A DNA stretch of 64,000 bases from Nitrospirota bacterium. GTDB taxonomy: Bacteria > Nitrospirota > Thermodesulfovibrionia > Thermodesulfovibrionales > Dissulfurispiraceae. Position numbers and translations under genes: made by a program. Shown here one piece after another: positions 45,594 to 53,785 of this stretch (position 1 is the stretch's first letter; each line of letters starts with the position of its first letter). The notes beneath the pieces were generated by a model that saw nothing but the letters and a program-made list of their open reading frames with translations, was not told the DNA's origin and made no database searches. The stretch spans positions 1-64,000 of the forward strand of contig JAJYXI010000028.1 of the NCBI GenBank assembly GCA_021791055.1, in the 5' to 3' direction.

Positions 45594-46894
45594 TGACACA
45601 GCTTGAAAAGGCAGTAAGAGGAGAAATTACAGAAGAGGTGAAGAGAGTTGCATCCGATGAAGGTCTCGACCCCGAGATTGTAAAATCAAGGGTTGCATCA
45701 GGAAAGATTGTAATACCTGCAAATAAAAACAGAAAAAATAAGATCGTGGGTATCGGCAAAGGCTTAAGGACAAAGATAAATGCATCCATCGGCACATCAA
45801 CAGACATTGCGGACATCCTAATGGAGGTGGAAAAGGCAAAGGTCGCAGAGCAGTACGGTGCGGATACATTGATGGATTTAAGCGTGGGCGGTGATGTGCG
45901 TGGAATAAGAAGGGCTGTAATGGAGGCTATAAATTTGCCAATCGGAACAGTTCCGCTTTACGAGGCATTTGCCATTGCAATCGAAAAATACGGCGGTGCC
46001 GTGAACATGCCTGAGGAATTGCTCTGGGATGTGCTCGAAATGCAGTGCGAAGAAGGGGTAGCATTCATGGCAATCCACTGCGGCATAAACCTTATGACAA
46101 TTGAACGCTTGAAAAAGCAGGGCTACCGCTATGGTGGACTCGTATCAAAGGGCGGCTCGTATCTCACAGCATGGATGCTTCACAACAATAAAGAAAACCC
46201 ATTGTACGAGAAATTCGACAGGGTTGCTGAAATACTGAAAAAACATGATGTTGTATTGAGCCTCGGAAACGGCTTCAGGGCAGGCGCAATACATGACTCC
46301 ACAGACAGGGTGCAGATTCAGGAGTTGATAATCAACTGCGAGCTTGCAGAAACAGGGAGGAACATGGGATGCCAGACAATGGTCGAGGGCCCGGGGCATA
46401 TACCAATAGACGAAATAGAGGCGAATGTGCTCCTCGAAAAGAAGATGAGCGGGGAATCGCCATTTTACATGTTAGGCCCGATAACTACCGACATTGCCCC
46501 CGGATACGACCACATAACATCAGCAATCGGCGCAGCGCTTTCATCTGCCTATGGCGCTGATTTCATATGCTATGTAACCCCTGCAGAGCATTTAGGATTG
46601 CCGTTTCCTGAGGATGTGAGGCAGGGAGTAATTACAGCAAAAATTGCAGCATATATCGGTGATATGGTCAAGCTCAAAAAACGCGACAGGGATAAGGAGA
46701 TGTCAATTGCAAGAAGAGACCTCGACTGGCAGAAGCAGTTTGAACTCGCAATTGCAAAGGATGAGGCAATAAGGATCAGAAGCGAAAGGCAGCCTTCAGC
46801 CGAAGACTCATGCACCATGTGCGGACAGTTCTGCGCATCGAGGATTTTGAAGGGAATGTTTGATAATGAAATAAGAAGCGGTGGAAAGTGTTGA
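45593..46894 (+). CDS. ThiC paralog, candidate 5-hydroxybenzimidazole synthase (BzaF-like)
   Basis: Radical-SAM ThiC fold: TQLEKAVRGEITEEVKRVA, MDLSVGGDVRGIR, GLVSKGGSYLTAWMLH, LGNGFRAGAIHDSTDRVQ, VEGPGHIPIDEIEAN, LGPITTDIAPGYDHITSAIGAA and LCYVTP-like CYVTPAEHLGLP. The C-terminal cluster motif is CTMCGQFC, i.e. CX2CX3C, one residue shorter than the CX2CX4C of ThiC. With its position at the end of the B12 operon, this points to the BzaF branch, which makes the lower-ligand precursor from aminoimidazole ribotide. Plain thiC under B12 control is the alternative. ATG at 45593 has AGGAGG. Confidence 0.85.
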   Translation: MTQLEKAVRGEITEEVKRVASDEGLDPEIVKSRVASGKIVIPANKNRKNKIVGIGKGLRTKINASIGTSTDIADILMEVEKAKVAEQYGADTLMDLSVGGDVRGIRRAVMEAINLPIGTVPLYEAFAIAIEKYGGAVNMPEELLWDVLEMQCEEGVAFMAIHCGINLMTIERLKKQGYRYGGLVSKGGSYLTAWMLHNNKENPLYEKFDRVAEILKKHDVVLSLGNGFRAGAIHDSTDRVQIQELIINCELAETGRNMGCQTMVEGPGHIPIDEIEANVLLEKKMSGESPFYMLGPITTDIAPGYDHITSAIGAALSSAYGADFICYVTPAEHLGLPFPEDVRQGVITAKIAAYIGDMVKLKKRDRDKEMSIARRDLDWQKQFELAIAKDEAIRIRSERQPSAEDSCTMCGQFCASRILKGMFDNEIRSGGKC

Positions 46895-47098
46895 TGCTGG
46901 CATATTTCTGCGTCCGGCATAGAATTTTGTCTCAAAAGTCATATAGTTTTTTAATTGCTGAATTGGCGGATTTTTTTATTGACAAGTATAGCTTATAATT
47001 GGTATAAAGTTATACCTATAATGCTTCCTTATAAGTATTTATTCGGCAAATACGGTCTGCATGCCAGACTTTTAAATTCATAAACAGGAGGTGTGAGG
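46895..47098. promoter_or_regulatory. Intergenic region between the B12 and dsrH/E/F-like operons, with promoter
   Basis: A candidate sigma-70 promoter TTGACA (46979-46984), 18 bp, TATAAA (47003-47008). A palindrome GGTATAA-AG-TTATACC (47001-47016) covers the -10 and looks like an operator. A weak hairpin just after the ThiC-like stop (ATGCTGG/CCGGCAT) lacks a T-tract, so I see no convincing terminator for the B12 operon. Confidence 0.55.
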
Positions 47099-47395
47099 AT
47101 GAAACTTGGTGTTTTATTAAGTGATCACAAAACTGACTCCGATGTCCTTGGGAGGCTAACTGCGGAAAAGCTCGGCATCATCCTTGTCGGCAACGGAACC
47201 TATCTCGCAACCATTAAGGAAAATGGCAAAGCCTCTCCTATTCTCGACAAGACTTCCAATCTGTATGTCCTTGTCGAAGACTTGGAAAGCCGCGGATTAA
47301 GCGCTGCAAATGTCGACAGCCGCGTAAAGCCTGTAACTTACAGCGATGTGGTTGATCTCATATTCAATGATTACGAAAAAATAATCTGGCTATAA
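47099..47395 (+). CDS. DsrH/TusB-like sulfur relay protein
   Basis: 98 residues. The fold pattern LGVLLSDHKTDSD...IILVGNGTYLAT and the C-terminal VTYSDVVDLIFNDYEKIIWL fit the DsrH/TusB branch (terminal Trp-Leu). The conserved Cys of DsrH is not obvious. The ATG at 47099 is preferred to GTG 47093 because AGGAGG lies 7 nt upstream. First of four genes with DsrE-, DsrF- and TusA-like products. Confidence 0.75.
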   Translation: MKLGVLLSDHKTDSDVLGRLTAEKLGIILVGNGTYLATIKENGKASPILDKTSNLYVLVEDLESRGLSAANVDSRVKPVTYSDVVDLIFNDYEKIIWL

Positions 47396-47413
47396 AATAG
47401 AAAGGAGGCAATC

Positions 47414-47776
47414 ATGGGGAAATTGACTATAGGCTGTTTTTCATCTCTCGTAGGCTCGCTATCCCTCGACTTTGCAGTTAAGCTCTCAGAAGCTGCTGTA
47501 AAAAAGGGACATGATGTGGATTTATGGGTATCAAGCAATGCAACAATGCTCTCAAAGAAGGGCCAGAAGCCTTTTAAAGACTATTCACACCTTGCTAAAA
47601 CACTGACAGAACTCTTTGCATCCGGCAAATTCAAGGCAGTCGCATGTGAGGCGTGTGCTGAGGCAAGGGGCTATCATAAGGATGACACCATGGAGGGCTG
47701 GGGCAGACGCAGCATGGACTGGTACCTTGCAAGCGCCTTCAGCGCGGACAGAGTACTTCTCATAGGAGGTGATTAA
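47414..47776 (+). CDS. DsrE/TusD-like sulfur carrier protein
   Basis: 120 residues. Rossmann-like DsrE fold (LTIGCFSSLVGSLSLDFAVKLSEAAVKKGHDVDLW) with the Cys-containing motif ACEACAEARGYHKDD at the position of the persulfide-carrying Cys of DsrE/TusD. Strong Shine-Dalgarno (AAAGGAGG). In sulfur oxidisers DsrE passes sulfane sulfur from TusA to DsrC; here the direction is unknown because the cell is otherwise a reducer. Confidence 0.8.
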   Translation: MGKLTIGCFSSLVGSLSLDFAVKLSEAAVKKGHDVDLWVSSNATMLSKKGQKPFKDYSHLAKTLTELFASGKFKAVACEACAEARGYHKDDTMEGWGRRSMDWYLASAFSADRVLLIGGD

Positions 47777-47777
47777 T

Positions 47778-48191
47778 ATGGCTATTACAAAACTCGCATT
47801 TATAGTAAGGTCGCTTCCATATAAAACTGAGGCATCAAGGCTTGCACTTACACATGCAATAGCAAGCCAGACGGTTGAGATATATTTAGAGGACGGAGAC
47901 AATGTCGAGCCGGTATTATGCTATATTGGCGACGGCGTACTGAACTGCCTTAAAAACCAGCAGGCTGGCAAACATTACGGAATCACAAGCCTTGAACAAC
48001 ATGCGAAGAACAGTCTGCTTCTTGACCTGAAGGTCATGATATGCAAAGAGGATGTTGACAAGTTTGGCCTCAAAGAGGATCAACTGGTCATGGACGCTGA
48101 GGACATCGGCGGAGAGACAAACGCGCAGTTGGTTCCGTACAGCGAAATTCAAAAAGTGATGGAAGAAGTTGACCATCTGCAATTCTTTTAA
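47778..48191 (+). CDS. DsrF/TusC-like protein
   Basis: 137 residues, LAFIVRSLPYKTEASRLALTHAIASQTVEIYL and LCYIGDGVLNCLKNQQ match DsrE/F-family proteins of the TusC type. Track start GTG 47769 is replaced by ATG 47778, which has AGGAGG at ideal spacing. It overlaps no neighbour but follows dsrE-like by 1 nt. It has an extended C-terminus relative to TusC. Confidence 0.75.
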   Translation: MAITKLAFIVRSLPYKTEASRLALTHAIASQTVEIYLEDGDNVEPVLCYIGDGVLNCLKNQQAGKHYGITSLEQHAKNSLLLDLKVMICKEDVDKFGLKEDQLVMDAEDIGGETNAQLVPYSEIQKVMEEVDHLQFF

Positions 48192-48210
48192 AATAAGGAG
48201 GATGTAAAAA

Positions 48211-48462
48211 ATGGCAGATTTGAAGTCACAGACACCAACAGAAACCCTTGATGTTTTAGGCAGGGTGTGCCCTTACCCGCTGGTCTTAACAAAAAAGGCG
48301 CTGGAAAAGTTACCCGGCGGCTCTCTTCTGAAGATTATTTGCGATGCACCGGCATCTGCAGAGGATTCAATTCCACGGTATGCAGAAAAACAGGGTTATG
48401 AGTTCGAATCCGTAAAACTCGAGGACAAAGGCTACTGGGAACTCTACATCAAGAAAAGCTGA
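48211..48462 (+). CDS. tusA: TusA-family sulfur carrier protein
   Basis: 83 residues with the hallmark RVCPYPLVLTKKALEKL (CPxP; Cys carries a persulfide). Ends at the bidirectional terminator. Its place with DsrE/F/H-like genes and near dsrC suggests a trafficking route TusA-DsrEFH-DsrC. Confidence 0.9.
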   Translation: MADLKSQTPTETLDVLGRVCPYPLVLTKKALEKLPGGSLLKIICDAPASAEDSIPRYAEKQGYEFESVKLEDKGYWELYIKKS

Positions 48463-48473
48463 TCAGGACAAAT

Positions 48474-48517
48474 AAAAAAAGGGGCGCTGAGAATTCTCAG
48501 CGCCCCTTTTTTTATTT
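48474..48517. terminator. Bidirectional intrinsic terminator
   Basis: AAAAAAA-GGGGCGCTGAG-AATT-CTCAGCGCCCC-TTTTTTT: an 11-bp perfect stem with A- and T-tracts on either side. It ends both the plus-strand tusA operon and the minus-strand ferredoxin unit. Confidence 0.95.
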
Positions 48518-48524
48518 TGATCTC

Positions 48525-48710
48525 TTACATCTCAGTTATGGTAATTGCATTTGGTGCACATACCTGCAAACATGTTTCGCAGAAAACACATTCGGATGAC
48601 TGATAAGGATCGGACTTTCCATCCACCATCCTGAATACAGCCTGTGGACAGTTATTGACGCACTCCTCGCATCCTTCGCACTTTCCTGCATCAACTGCTA
48701 CGATGTACAT
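48525..48710 (-). CDS. 2[4Fe-4S] ferredoxin next to dsrP
   Basis: 61 residues with two complete clusters: CEGCEECVNNCP and CVFCETCLQVCAP. It is read after dsrP, about 68 nt downstream, and its start has AGGAGGTG. It is a plausible electron donor or acceptor for DsrK/DsrAB; the pairing is inferred from position. Confidence 0.93.
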   Translation of the reverse strand: MYIVAVDAGKCEGCEECVNNCPQAVFRMVDGKSDPYQSSECVFCETCLQVCAPNAITITEM

Positions 48711-48778
48711 TTAATCACCTCCTGCTCAAATAGTCTTTTTAATTTAAAAGATTCAACTTATAAATGTCCAATCTTCTA

Positions 48779-49960
48779 TCAGTGCTCTAATTCCACTCCT
48801 GCAGTCTCTTCCCTTACAGAAACCGCCACTTTATAAAGTATGGTGAGCACCAGAAAGCCTACTCCCCATACTCCGATAGTAATCAAGGCCTCTGGAGCTG
48901 TAGGCCAGTATTCCGTTACCTTTTCGAACATGTTTGGCACAAAACCGCCGATAATCAAACCAAATCCCTTGTCTATCCATAAGGACACGAATAATGCTAT
49001 GCAGGCAAGGGCCAGCATGCTCTCGTTCCTCCTTATGGCCGGGAATATTAAGAGCACAAGGGAAACTATTGCAAGGATGGATGATGTCCACATCAAAGGA
49101 ACAAGCCTTGCATGTCCTTCAAGCCCGAAATACAGATATTTGAACGGATGTGTATGACCCGGTATGGTGCTGTAAGCAGCGGTAAAGATTTCGAGCACAA
49201 GGAAAAACACATTGGCAATCATCGCATATGTTACAATCTTGCTTATCGCCTGAATCGCCTCCTTGCCCGGATCAAACTTTGTGAACTTCCTGACAATCAA
49301 TGCAAGGATTATAAGAAGTGCAGGGCCTCCTGCAAATGCAGATGCAAGGAATCGTGCTGCCATGATTGCGCTCAGCCAGAAATGCCTTCCGGGAAGTCCT
49401 GCATACAGAAATGCCGTAACAGTATGGATGCTGACAGCCCAGGGTATGGAGAGATATATGAGAGGCTTTACCCATGCGGCCGGTTTTACTCCCTTTTTAT
49501 CTGCATGCAGCGTTGCCCATCCTATGATGATATTGAGGCCTAAATATCCGCCCAGAACAACGCTGTCCCAGAACATGATAGAGTTGGGTGTTGGATGAAG
49601 CACAACATTCATTATCCTCATCGGCTGTCCCATGTCCACAAAAATAAAGAGGATACACATTGTGACTGCAGAGACAGCAAGAAACTCTCCCAGGATTACG
49701 ATCTTGCTGAATTTCTTGAAATCATGCAGGTAATACGGGATGACCAGCATAACTGCCGATGCGGCCACACCGACAAGGAATGTGAACTGACCTATGTACA
49801 GTCCCCATGAAACATCCCTGCTCAGCCCTGTAATCCCCAAACCCATTTTAAACTGCTGAAGATATGTAATAAAGCCTATGCCCACAACGGCAAGCAAGAA
49901 GAATATCCATGTCCAGTATCTTTTACTGCCGACTAACGCCTTCTCAAGCATTGCTGTCAC
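48779..49960 (-). CDS. dsrP: DsrP, NrfD-like membrane subunit
   Basis: 393 residues with about ten membrane spans (NrfD/PsrC family). It exchanges electrons with the quinone pool as part of DsrMKJOP. Typical segments: GLSRDVSWGLYIGQFTFLVGVAASAVMLVIPYYLHDF, and PGRHFWLSAIMAARFLASAF. It overlaps the dsrO 3' end. Confidence 0.93.
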   Translation of the reverse strand: MTAMLEKALVGSKRYWTWIFFLLAVVGIGFITYLQQFKMGLGITGLSRDVSWGLYIGQFTFLVGVAASAVMLVIPYYLHDFKKFSKIVILGEFLAVSAVTMCILFIFVDMGQPMRIMNVVLHPTPNSIMFWDSVVLGGYLGLNIIIGWATLHADKKGVKPAAWVKPLIYLSIPWAVSIHTVTAFLYAGLPGRHFWLSAIMAARFLASAFAGGPALLIILALIVRKFTKFDPGKEAIQAISKIVTYAMIANVFFLVLEIFTAAYSTIPGHTHPFKYLYFGLEGHARLVPLMWTSSILAIVSLVLLIFPAIRRNESMLALACIALFVSLWIDKGFGLIIGGFVPNMFEKVTEYWPTAPEALITIGVWGVGFLVLTILYKVAVSVREETAGVELEH

Positions 49961-50771
49961 CTCCCGATATATCTGAAGTTGGTATCTCTAATATGTAATA
50001 AACACTGGGGCGTGTTCCGAGTTCTGCCTTTCTCCTGATGGTATAATTGGTCTCAAGGATTTTCCTGATCTCGGACTTGGGGTCTGCAATATCTCCGAAA
50101 ACCAATGCGCCGTTGGATGCCTCCACGCATGCAGGCATTTGGCCTTTGGCAAGCCTTTCTTCGCAGAATGTGCATTTTTCCACAACACCTATCATTCTCG
50201 ATGGATATTCAGGATTCGGCTCTTTAATAAATGGTCTTGGATCCCTGTAATTAAAACTCCTTGCTCCGAAAGGACATGCTGCCATGCAGTATCTGCATCC
50301 GATGCATCTGTGGAGGTCCTGCATTGTGATTCCGTCTTTCCTCTTGAATGTAGCCTTTGTGGGGCATACCCTTACGCATGGAGGGTTTTCGCAGTGATTG
50401 CATAGGAGCACAAAGGGCTTGTGTTTCATCTGTTCGGGCATAAATTCATTTTCCTGCCCCGGAAATGCATGCTTGTAGGTATCTGTCCATATCCACTTAA
50501 CCTCATCCTTTGGATTGTCAAAGTTCGGGACATTATGGATACGGTGGCATGCATCAACTACCTTTTTATAATCTTCCTCTGTCTTGAACTTCCTCGTATC
50601 AACAACCATTGCCCATTGCTTTGCATTCAGGAGTTCCTTTGTCTGTGAAAATTGAGAAGCCTCTAAAAAATCTCCCGGCTTGCTGAGTATCCATCCTGCG
50701 CCTATCCCAATGGTTGCCAAAAAAGTTGAAGATCCGGCTATCTTTAAAAATTGTCTTCTATCCATGCTCAT
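49944..50771 (-). CDS. dsrO: DsrO, periplasmic iron-sulfur subunit
   Basis: Tat signal DRRQFLKIAGSSTFLATIGIG at the N-terminus and four cysteine-rich [4Fe-4S] sites (LLCNHCENPPCVRVCPTKA; DLHRCIGCRYCMAACPFGA; KCTFCEERL). ATG at 50771 (MSMDRRQ) chosen over the track start because it overlaps the dsrJ stop (ATGA) and places the Tat motif at the N-terminus. Partner of DsrP and DsrJ outside the membrane. Confidence 0.94.
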   Translation of the reverse strand: MSMDRRQFLKIAGSSTFLATIGIGAGWILSKPGDFLEASQFSQTKELLNAKQWAMVVDTRKFKTEEDYKKVVDACHRIHNVPNFDNPKDEVKWIWTDTYKHAFPGQENEFMPEQMKHKPFVLLCNHCENPPCVRVCPTKATFKRKDGITMQDLHRCIGCRYCMAACPFGARSFNYRDPRPFIKEPNPEYPSRMIGVVEKCTFCEERLAKGQMPACVEASNGALVFGDIADPKSEIRKILETNYTIRRKAELGTRPSVYYILEIPTSDISGGDSNA

Positions 50772-51166
50772 GACTTTTTCTCCTTTGGCTCGATATGACA
50801 GGTCCAGCAGTAAGGTTTTACTGCTGCATAATTGTGGCACTTATCGCAGAACTCTTTCTTGTTGGAATGGCAGTTCATGCAGGTATTCTGAAGACTTATC
50901 CTGAACTCCTTGCCCTCTGAATTTACATATATCCTCTTGCCTTCGCGGATGGCAGAATCCCTCCAGTCATTCAAGAGCTGCATATGCTCTGCCTTCATGA
51001 ACTCCTTTGACTCTACGCACTTCTTTTCAGCCAATTGCTGAATAACAGGGGTATCCAATTTTGGCTCCGGTTTGGCGCTGACCTTCCCGATATTGTTGTA
51101 AAAAGGGAATGCCGCAAAAAGCACAAAGACAATTATCCCTAAGAGAATCTTGCCGCCATTATACAT
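50768..51166 (-). CDS. dsrJ: DsrJ, triheme cytochrome c
   Basis: Membrane-anchored by one N-terminal segment (GGKILLGIIVFVLFAAFPF). Three CXXCH heme sites: CMNCH, CDKCH, CWTCH, matching DsrJ. The Cys in EKKCVESKEFM is where the family has an unusual axial Cys ligand. Start ATG 51166 (MYNGGK) overlaps dsrK by 8 nt; the track start at 51211 adds an unlikely basic extension. Confidence 0.93.
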   Translation of the reverse strand: MYNGGKILLGIIVFVLFAAFPFYNNIGKVSAKPEPKLDTPVIQQLAEKKCVESKEFMKAEHMQLLNDWRDSAIREGKRIYVNSEGKEFRISLQNTCMNCHSNKKEFCDKCHNYAAVKPYCWTCHIEPKEKKS

Positions 51167-52790
51167 TTTCAGCGCCCTCCTTTTCACCGGATTTTTGGGG
51201 AAGTGGTTCAAGCCTTAGATCTTGAGTTCTCTCCTTTTCTCCCTTCATCACAAGGGCATTGGCTACAAGCTCAGAAATTCCGGCCACTCCCACCCCTGGA
51301 ACCCAATAGTCCATTGAGGCTGAAAGAGTTGCCCTGTCAATAGCACAGATATTTGCAAGCATGTTCACACCGTGCTGCTCATGTACATATCTAACGGCAT
51401 TTGCCCTCGGGAAGCCGCCCCTCATTCTCAATTCCATATTTTCAGAGGCATTCAAACCGGTACCGCTTCCGCAGCAGAAGGTCTTTTCCCTTATTGTATT
51501 TTCGGGCATTTCATAGAAATGGTTGCAGACATTTTTGATGACATACCTCGGCTCCTCGAACATTCCCATTCCCCTCGAGGTATTGCAGGAGTCGTGGAAG
51601 GTGACCTTCAAGTGGTCGTTCCTGCCCGGGTCGAGCTTAAGCTTGCCGTGTCTGATCAAGTCAGCAGTAAATTCCGATATGTGGGTCATCTTTGTTGACT
51701 TTGCGTTATCGAACACTGTTCCTGTTATCGGAGACTTGGGCACCTCGAGAAAATCTGCAGGACCGTTCCATGTATCCATATACTGATGGAGAACCCTCCA
51801 CATATGGCCGCACTCGCCGCCCAGTATCCACTTTACACCCAATCTCTTGGCCTCGGCGTAAATCTTTGAATTGAGCCTTTTCGCCATCTCGTTTGATGTG
51901 AAGAATCCGAAGTTTCCTCCTTCAGACGCGTATGTACTCCATGTATAGTCGAGTCCTAACTCGTGGAAGAGCATCAGGTAACCCATTGCAGTATAGACGC
52001 CAGGTACGCCGAAGAGGTCTCCTGAAGGGGTGACAAACAATATCTCGGCGCCCTTTCTATTAAATGTAGGGTTGATTCTTATGCCTGTGAGGGTCTCTAT
52101 GTCATCGAGCATGAACTCGATATTGCTTTTGATGGTATGCGGCTCAAGACCGAGGTGGTTGCCCTTCATGTAACAGTTTGCGACAGGTCCTGCAATCCAG
52201 CCGAGCTGTAAGCCGAGGAGATTGGTAAGCTCCCTGCCTATCATTGTAATCTCTGCCTGGTCAATGCCGTAAGGACAGAACACAGAGCAGCGGCGGCATT
52301 CGGTGCATTGGTAGTAGTAATACCAGATCTCTTTCAATACATCCTCTGTCAGCTCCCTCGCACCAGCCGTCTTTCCGAATATTTTTCCTCCGGTGGTGAA
52401 ATATTTCCTGTACACCGACCTCAGAAGCTCTGCCCTGAGAACAGGCATATTTTTGGGATCGCCGGTGCCTAAATAGAAATGGCATTTATCTGCACATGCG
52501 CCGCACCTAACGCATATATCCATAAAGACATGGAATGAGCGGTATTTCTGGAGCCTTTCTTTTATGCCATTTATGACTGTCTCTTTCCAGTTTTCTGGGA
52601 GGTTCCAATTCTCATCGACCGGTTTCCATTCGTGGATATTCGGAAAGCCTACGGTCTCGAGATCCTTTGCCTTTGAAGGATGGCAATACATATGCTCCCT
52701 GATTTCAACTGGGGTATCCATCCAATCTGTCTTTGGTGTTTTAAAGTCAATTTTTAACAGTTCAGCAGGTTTTGCAGTAAACTTTGCCAT
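51159..52790 (-). CDS. dsrK: DsrK, HdrD-like iron-sulfur subunit
   Basis: 543 residues. Two N-terminal [4Fe-4S] sites (CVRCGACADKCHFYLG; CTECRRCSVFCPYGI), then two CCG domains: GGECGHMWRV region, and CNTSRGMGMFEEPRY... EKTFCCGSGTGLNASE, which bind the noncubane-type cluster as in HdrB/D. It is thought to reduce the DsrC trisulfide. Cytoplasmic partner of DsrM; starts 2 nt after the dsrM stop. Confidence 0.96.
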   Translation of the reverse strand: MAKFTAKPAELLKIDFKTPKTDWMDTPVEIREHMYCHPSKAKDLETVGFPNIHEWKPVDENWNLPENWKETVINGIKERLQKYRSFHVFMDICVRCGACADKCHFYLGTGDPKNMPVLRAELLRSVYRKYFTTGGKIFGKTAGARELTEDVLKEIWYYYYQCTECRRCSVFCPYGIDQAEITMIGRELTNLLGLQLGWIAGPVANCYMKGNHLGLEPHTIKSNIEFMLDDIETLTGIRINPTFNRKGAEILFVTPSGDLFGVPGVYTAMGYLMLFHELGLDYTWSTYASEGGNFGFFTSNEMAKRLNSKIYAEAKRLGVKWILGGECGHMWRVLHQYMDTWNGPADFLEVPKSPITGTVFDNAKSTKMTHISEFTADLIRHGKLKLDPGRNDHLKVTFHDSCNTSRGMGMFEEPRYVIKNVCNHFYEMPENTIREKTFCCGSGTGLNASENMELRMRGGFPRANAVRYVHEQHGVNMLANICAIDRATLSASMDYWVPGVGVAGISELVANALVMKGEKERTQDLRLEPLPQKSGEKEGAENV

Positions 52791-52792
52791 AC

Positions 52793-53785
52793 TTACTCCT
52801 TTTCTACCGGTATTTCAGCCATTTTCATTTTATCCCTAAAATCTTCCTCGTACTCCTCGTATGTATGCACCTTTACAGGGTAATTCCATGGATTGACATG
52901 CCTGAACTCACGGCTGTTTCCGAGAAGGTTTCTCGTGGGGCTTAGGAAGACGCCACCCATGTGAACCAGTTTACTAAACGGGAAATATGCGAATAATGTG
53001 CTCACAAAGAGCAGATGAATATAGAATATAACACCTAACCCTTTTGGAATAACAGGATTAAAGCTCACCAACCCCATGGCAAGCTCCTTTACCCCCACAA
53101 TATCGGTTTTTAAGAAATATCTCATCAGCATCCCTGTGGTAGCAATCCCTATAATCAGGAAAAGCGGGAAATAGTCGGCTGATAGAGAGATATATCGCAC
53201 CTGCGGGATATATATCCTCCTCAGGAAGAGGAATGTTACGGCAGATAGAAGCACTACGCCGGTCATAAAAAACCTCGGCACGCCTATCTGCAGAAAGCCG
53301 TCAAAGGTCTCCAACAGATGCAGAAAAAACGGTGTTGGCTCTGCAAAAAGCCTTATATGTCTTAGTAAGACAATCAGGAAAGAGTAGTGAAATGCGATGC
53401 CAGCCAGCCAGAGCCATTTATCAGAGCCATAAACGAGTCTGGAGCTGTCTTTCATCTCGCCTTTCAGGTTTCGGAACAATGACCTGAATAAAAACACTTC
53501 CATGGCCATTCTGCCTACGACATGCAGTGTGCTTGACGGATTTTCGAGTTTATTCTGCTTGATCCACGGAAGAGATTTCTGCTGTCCGCATGTAGTTGTT
53601 ATGCAGAAGGGTACCGGCGACTTGGCCCATTTTAAAACACGGTATATAACCCCTATGATAAAGATAAAGACAGCAGCATAAGGGATGATGACTCCGAAAA
53701 GGAAGTGCAGACTTCCTCCGCTTACACCCACCATGGCAAGCAGGACAAGCGCTATTACTGCAACAAATGGAAACAAGATCTTCAT
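52793..53785 (-). CDS. dsrM: DsrM, NarI-like cytochrome b subunit
   Basis: 330 residues with an N-terminal pair of spans and a NarI-type helical bundle (GIAFHYSFLIVLLRHIRLF; YIHLLFVSTLFAYFPFSKLVHMGGVFLSPTRNLL), His residues positioned for b hemes. It passes electrons between the menaquinone pool and DsrK. Starts directly at the end of the RsbRD-N gene. Confidence 0.95.
   Translation of the reverse strand: MKILFPFVAVIALVLLAMVGVSGGSLHFLFGVIIPYAAVFIFIIGVIYRVLKWAKSPVPFCITTTCGQQKSLPWIKQNKLENPSSTLHVVGRMAMEVFLFRSLFRNLKGEMKDSSRLVYGSDKWLWLAGIAFHYSFLIVLLRHIRLFAEPTPFFLHLLETFDGFLQIGVPRFFMTGVVLLSAVTFLFLRRIYIPQVRYISLSADYFPLFLIIGIATTGMLMRYFLKTDIVGVKELAMGLVSFNPVIPKGLGVIFYIHLLFVSTLFAYFPFSKLVHMGGVFLSPTRNLLGNSREFRHVNPWNYPVKVHTYEEYEEDFRDKMKMAEIPVEKE

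Noticed and set aside
46895-46925. Hairpin after the ThiC-like gene as a B12-operon terminator
   Set aside because: Short stem with a wobble pair and no T-tract.
46979-46999. TTGACA with TATAAT at 46994 as the relay-operon promoter
   Set aside because: Only 9 bp separate the boxes; the TATAAA at 47003 gives a workable 18-bp spacer.
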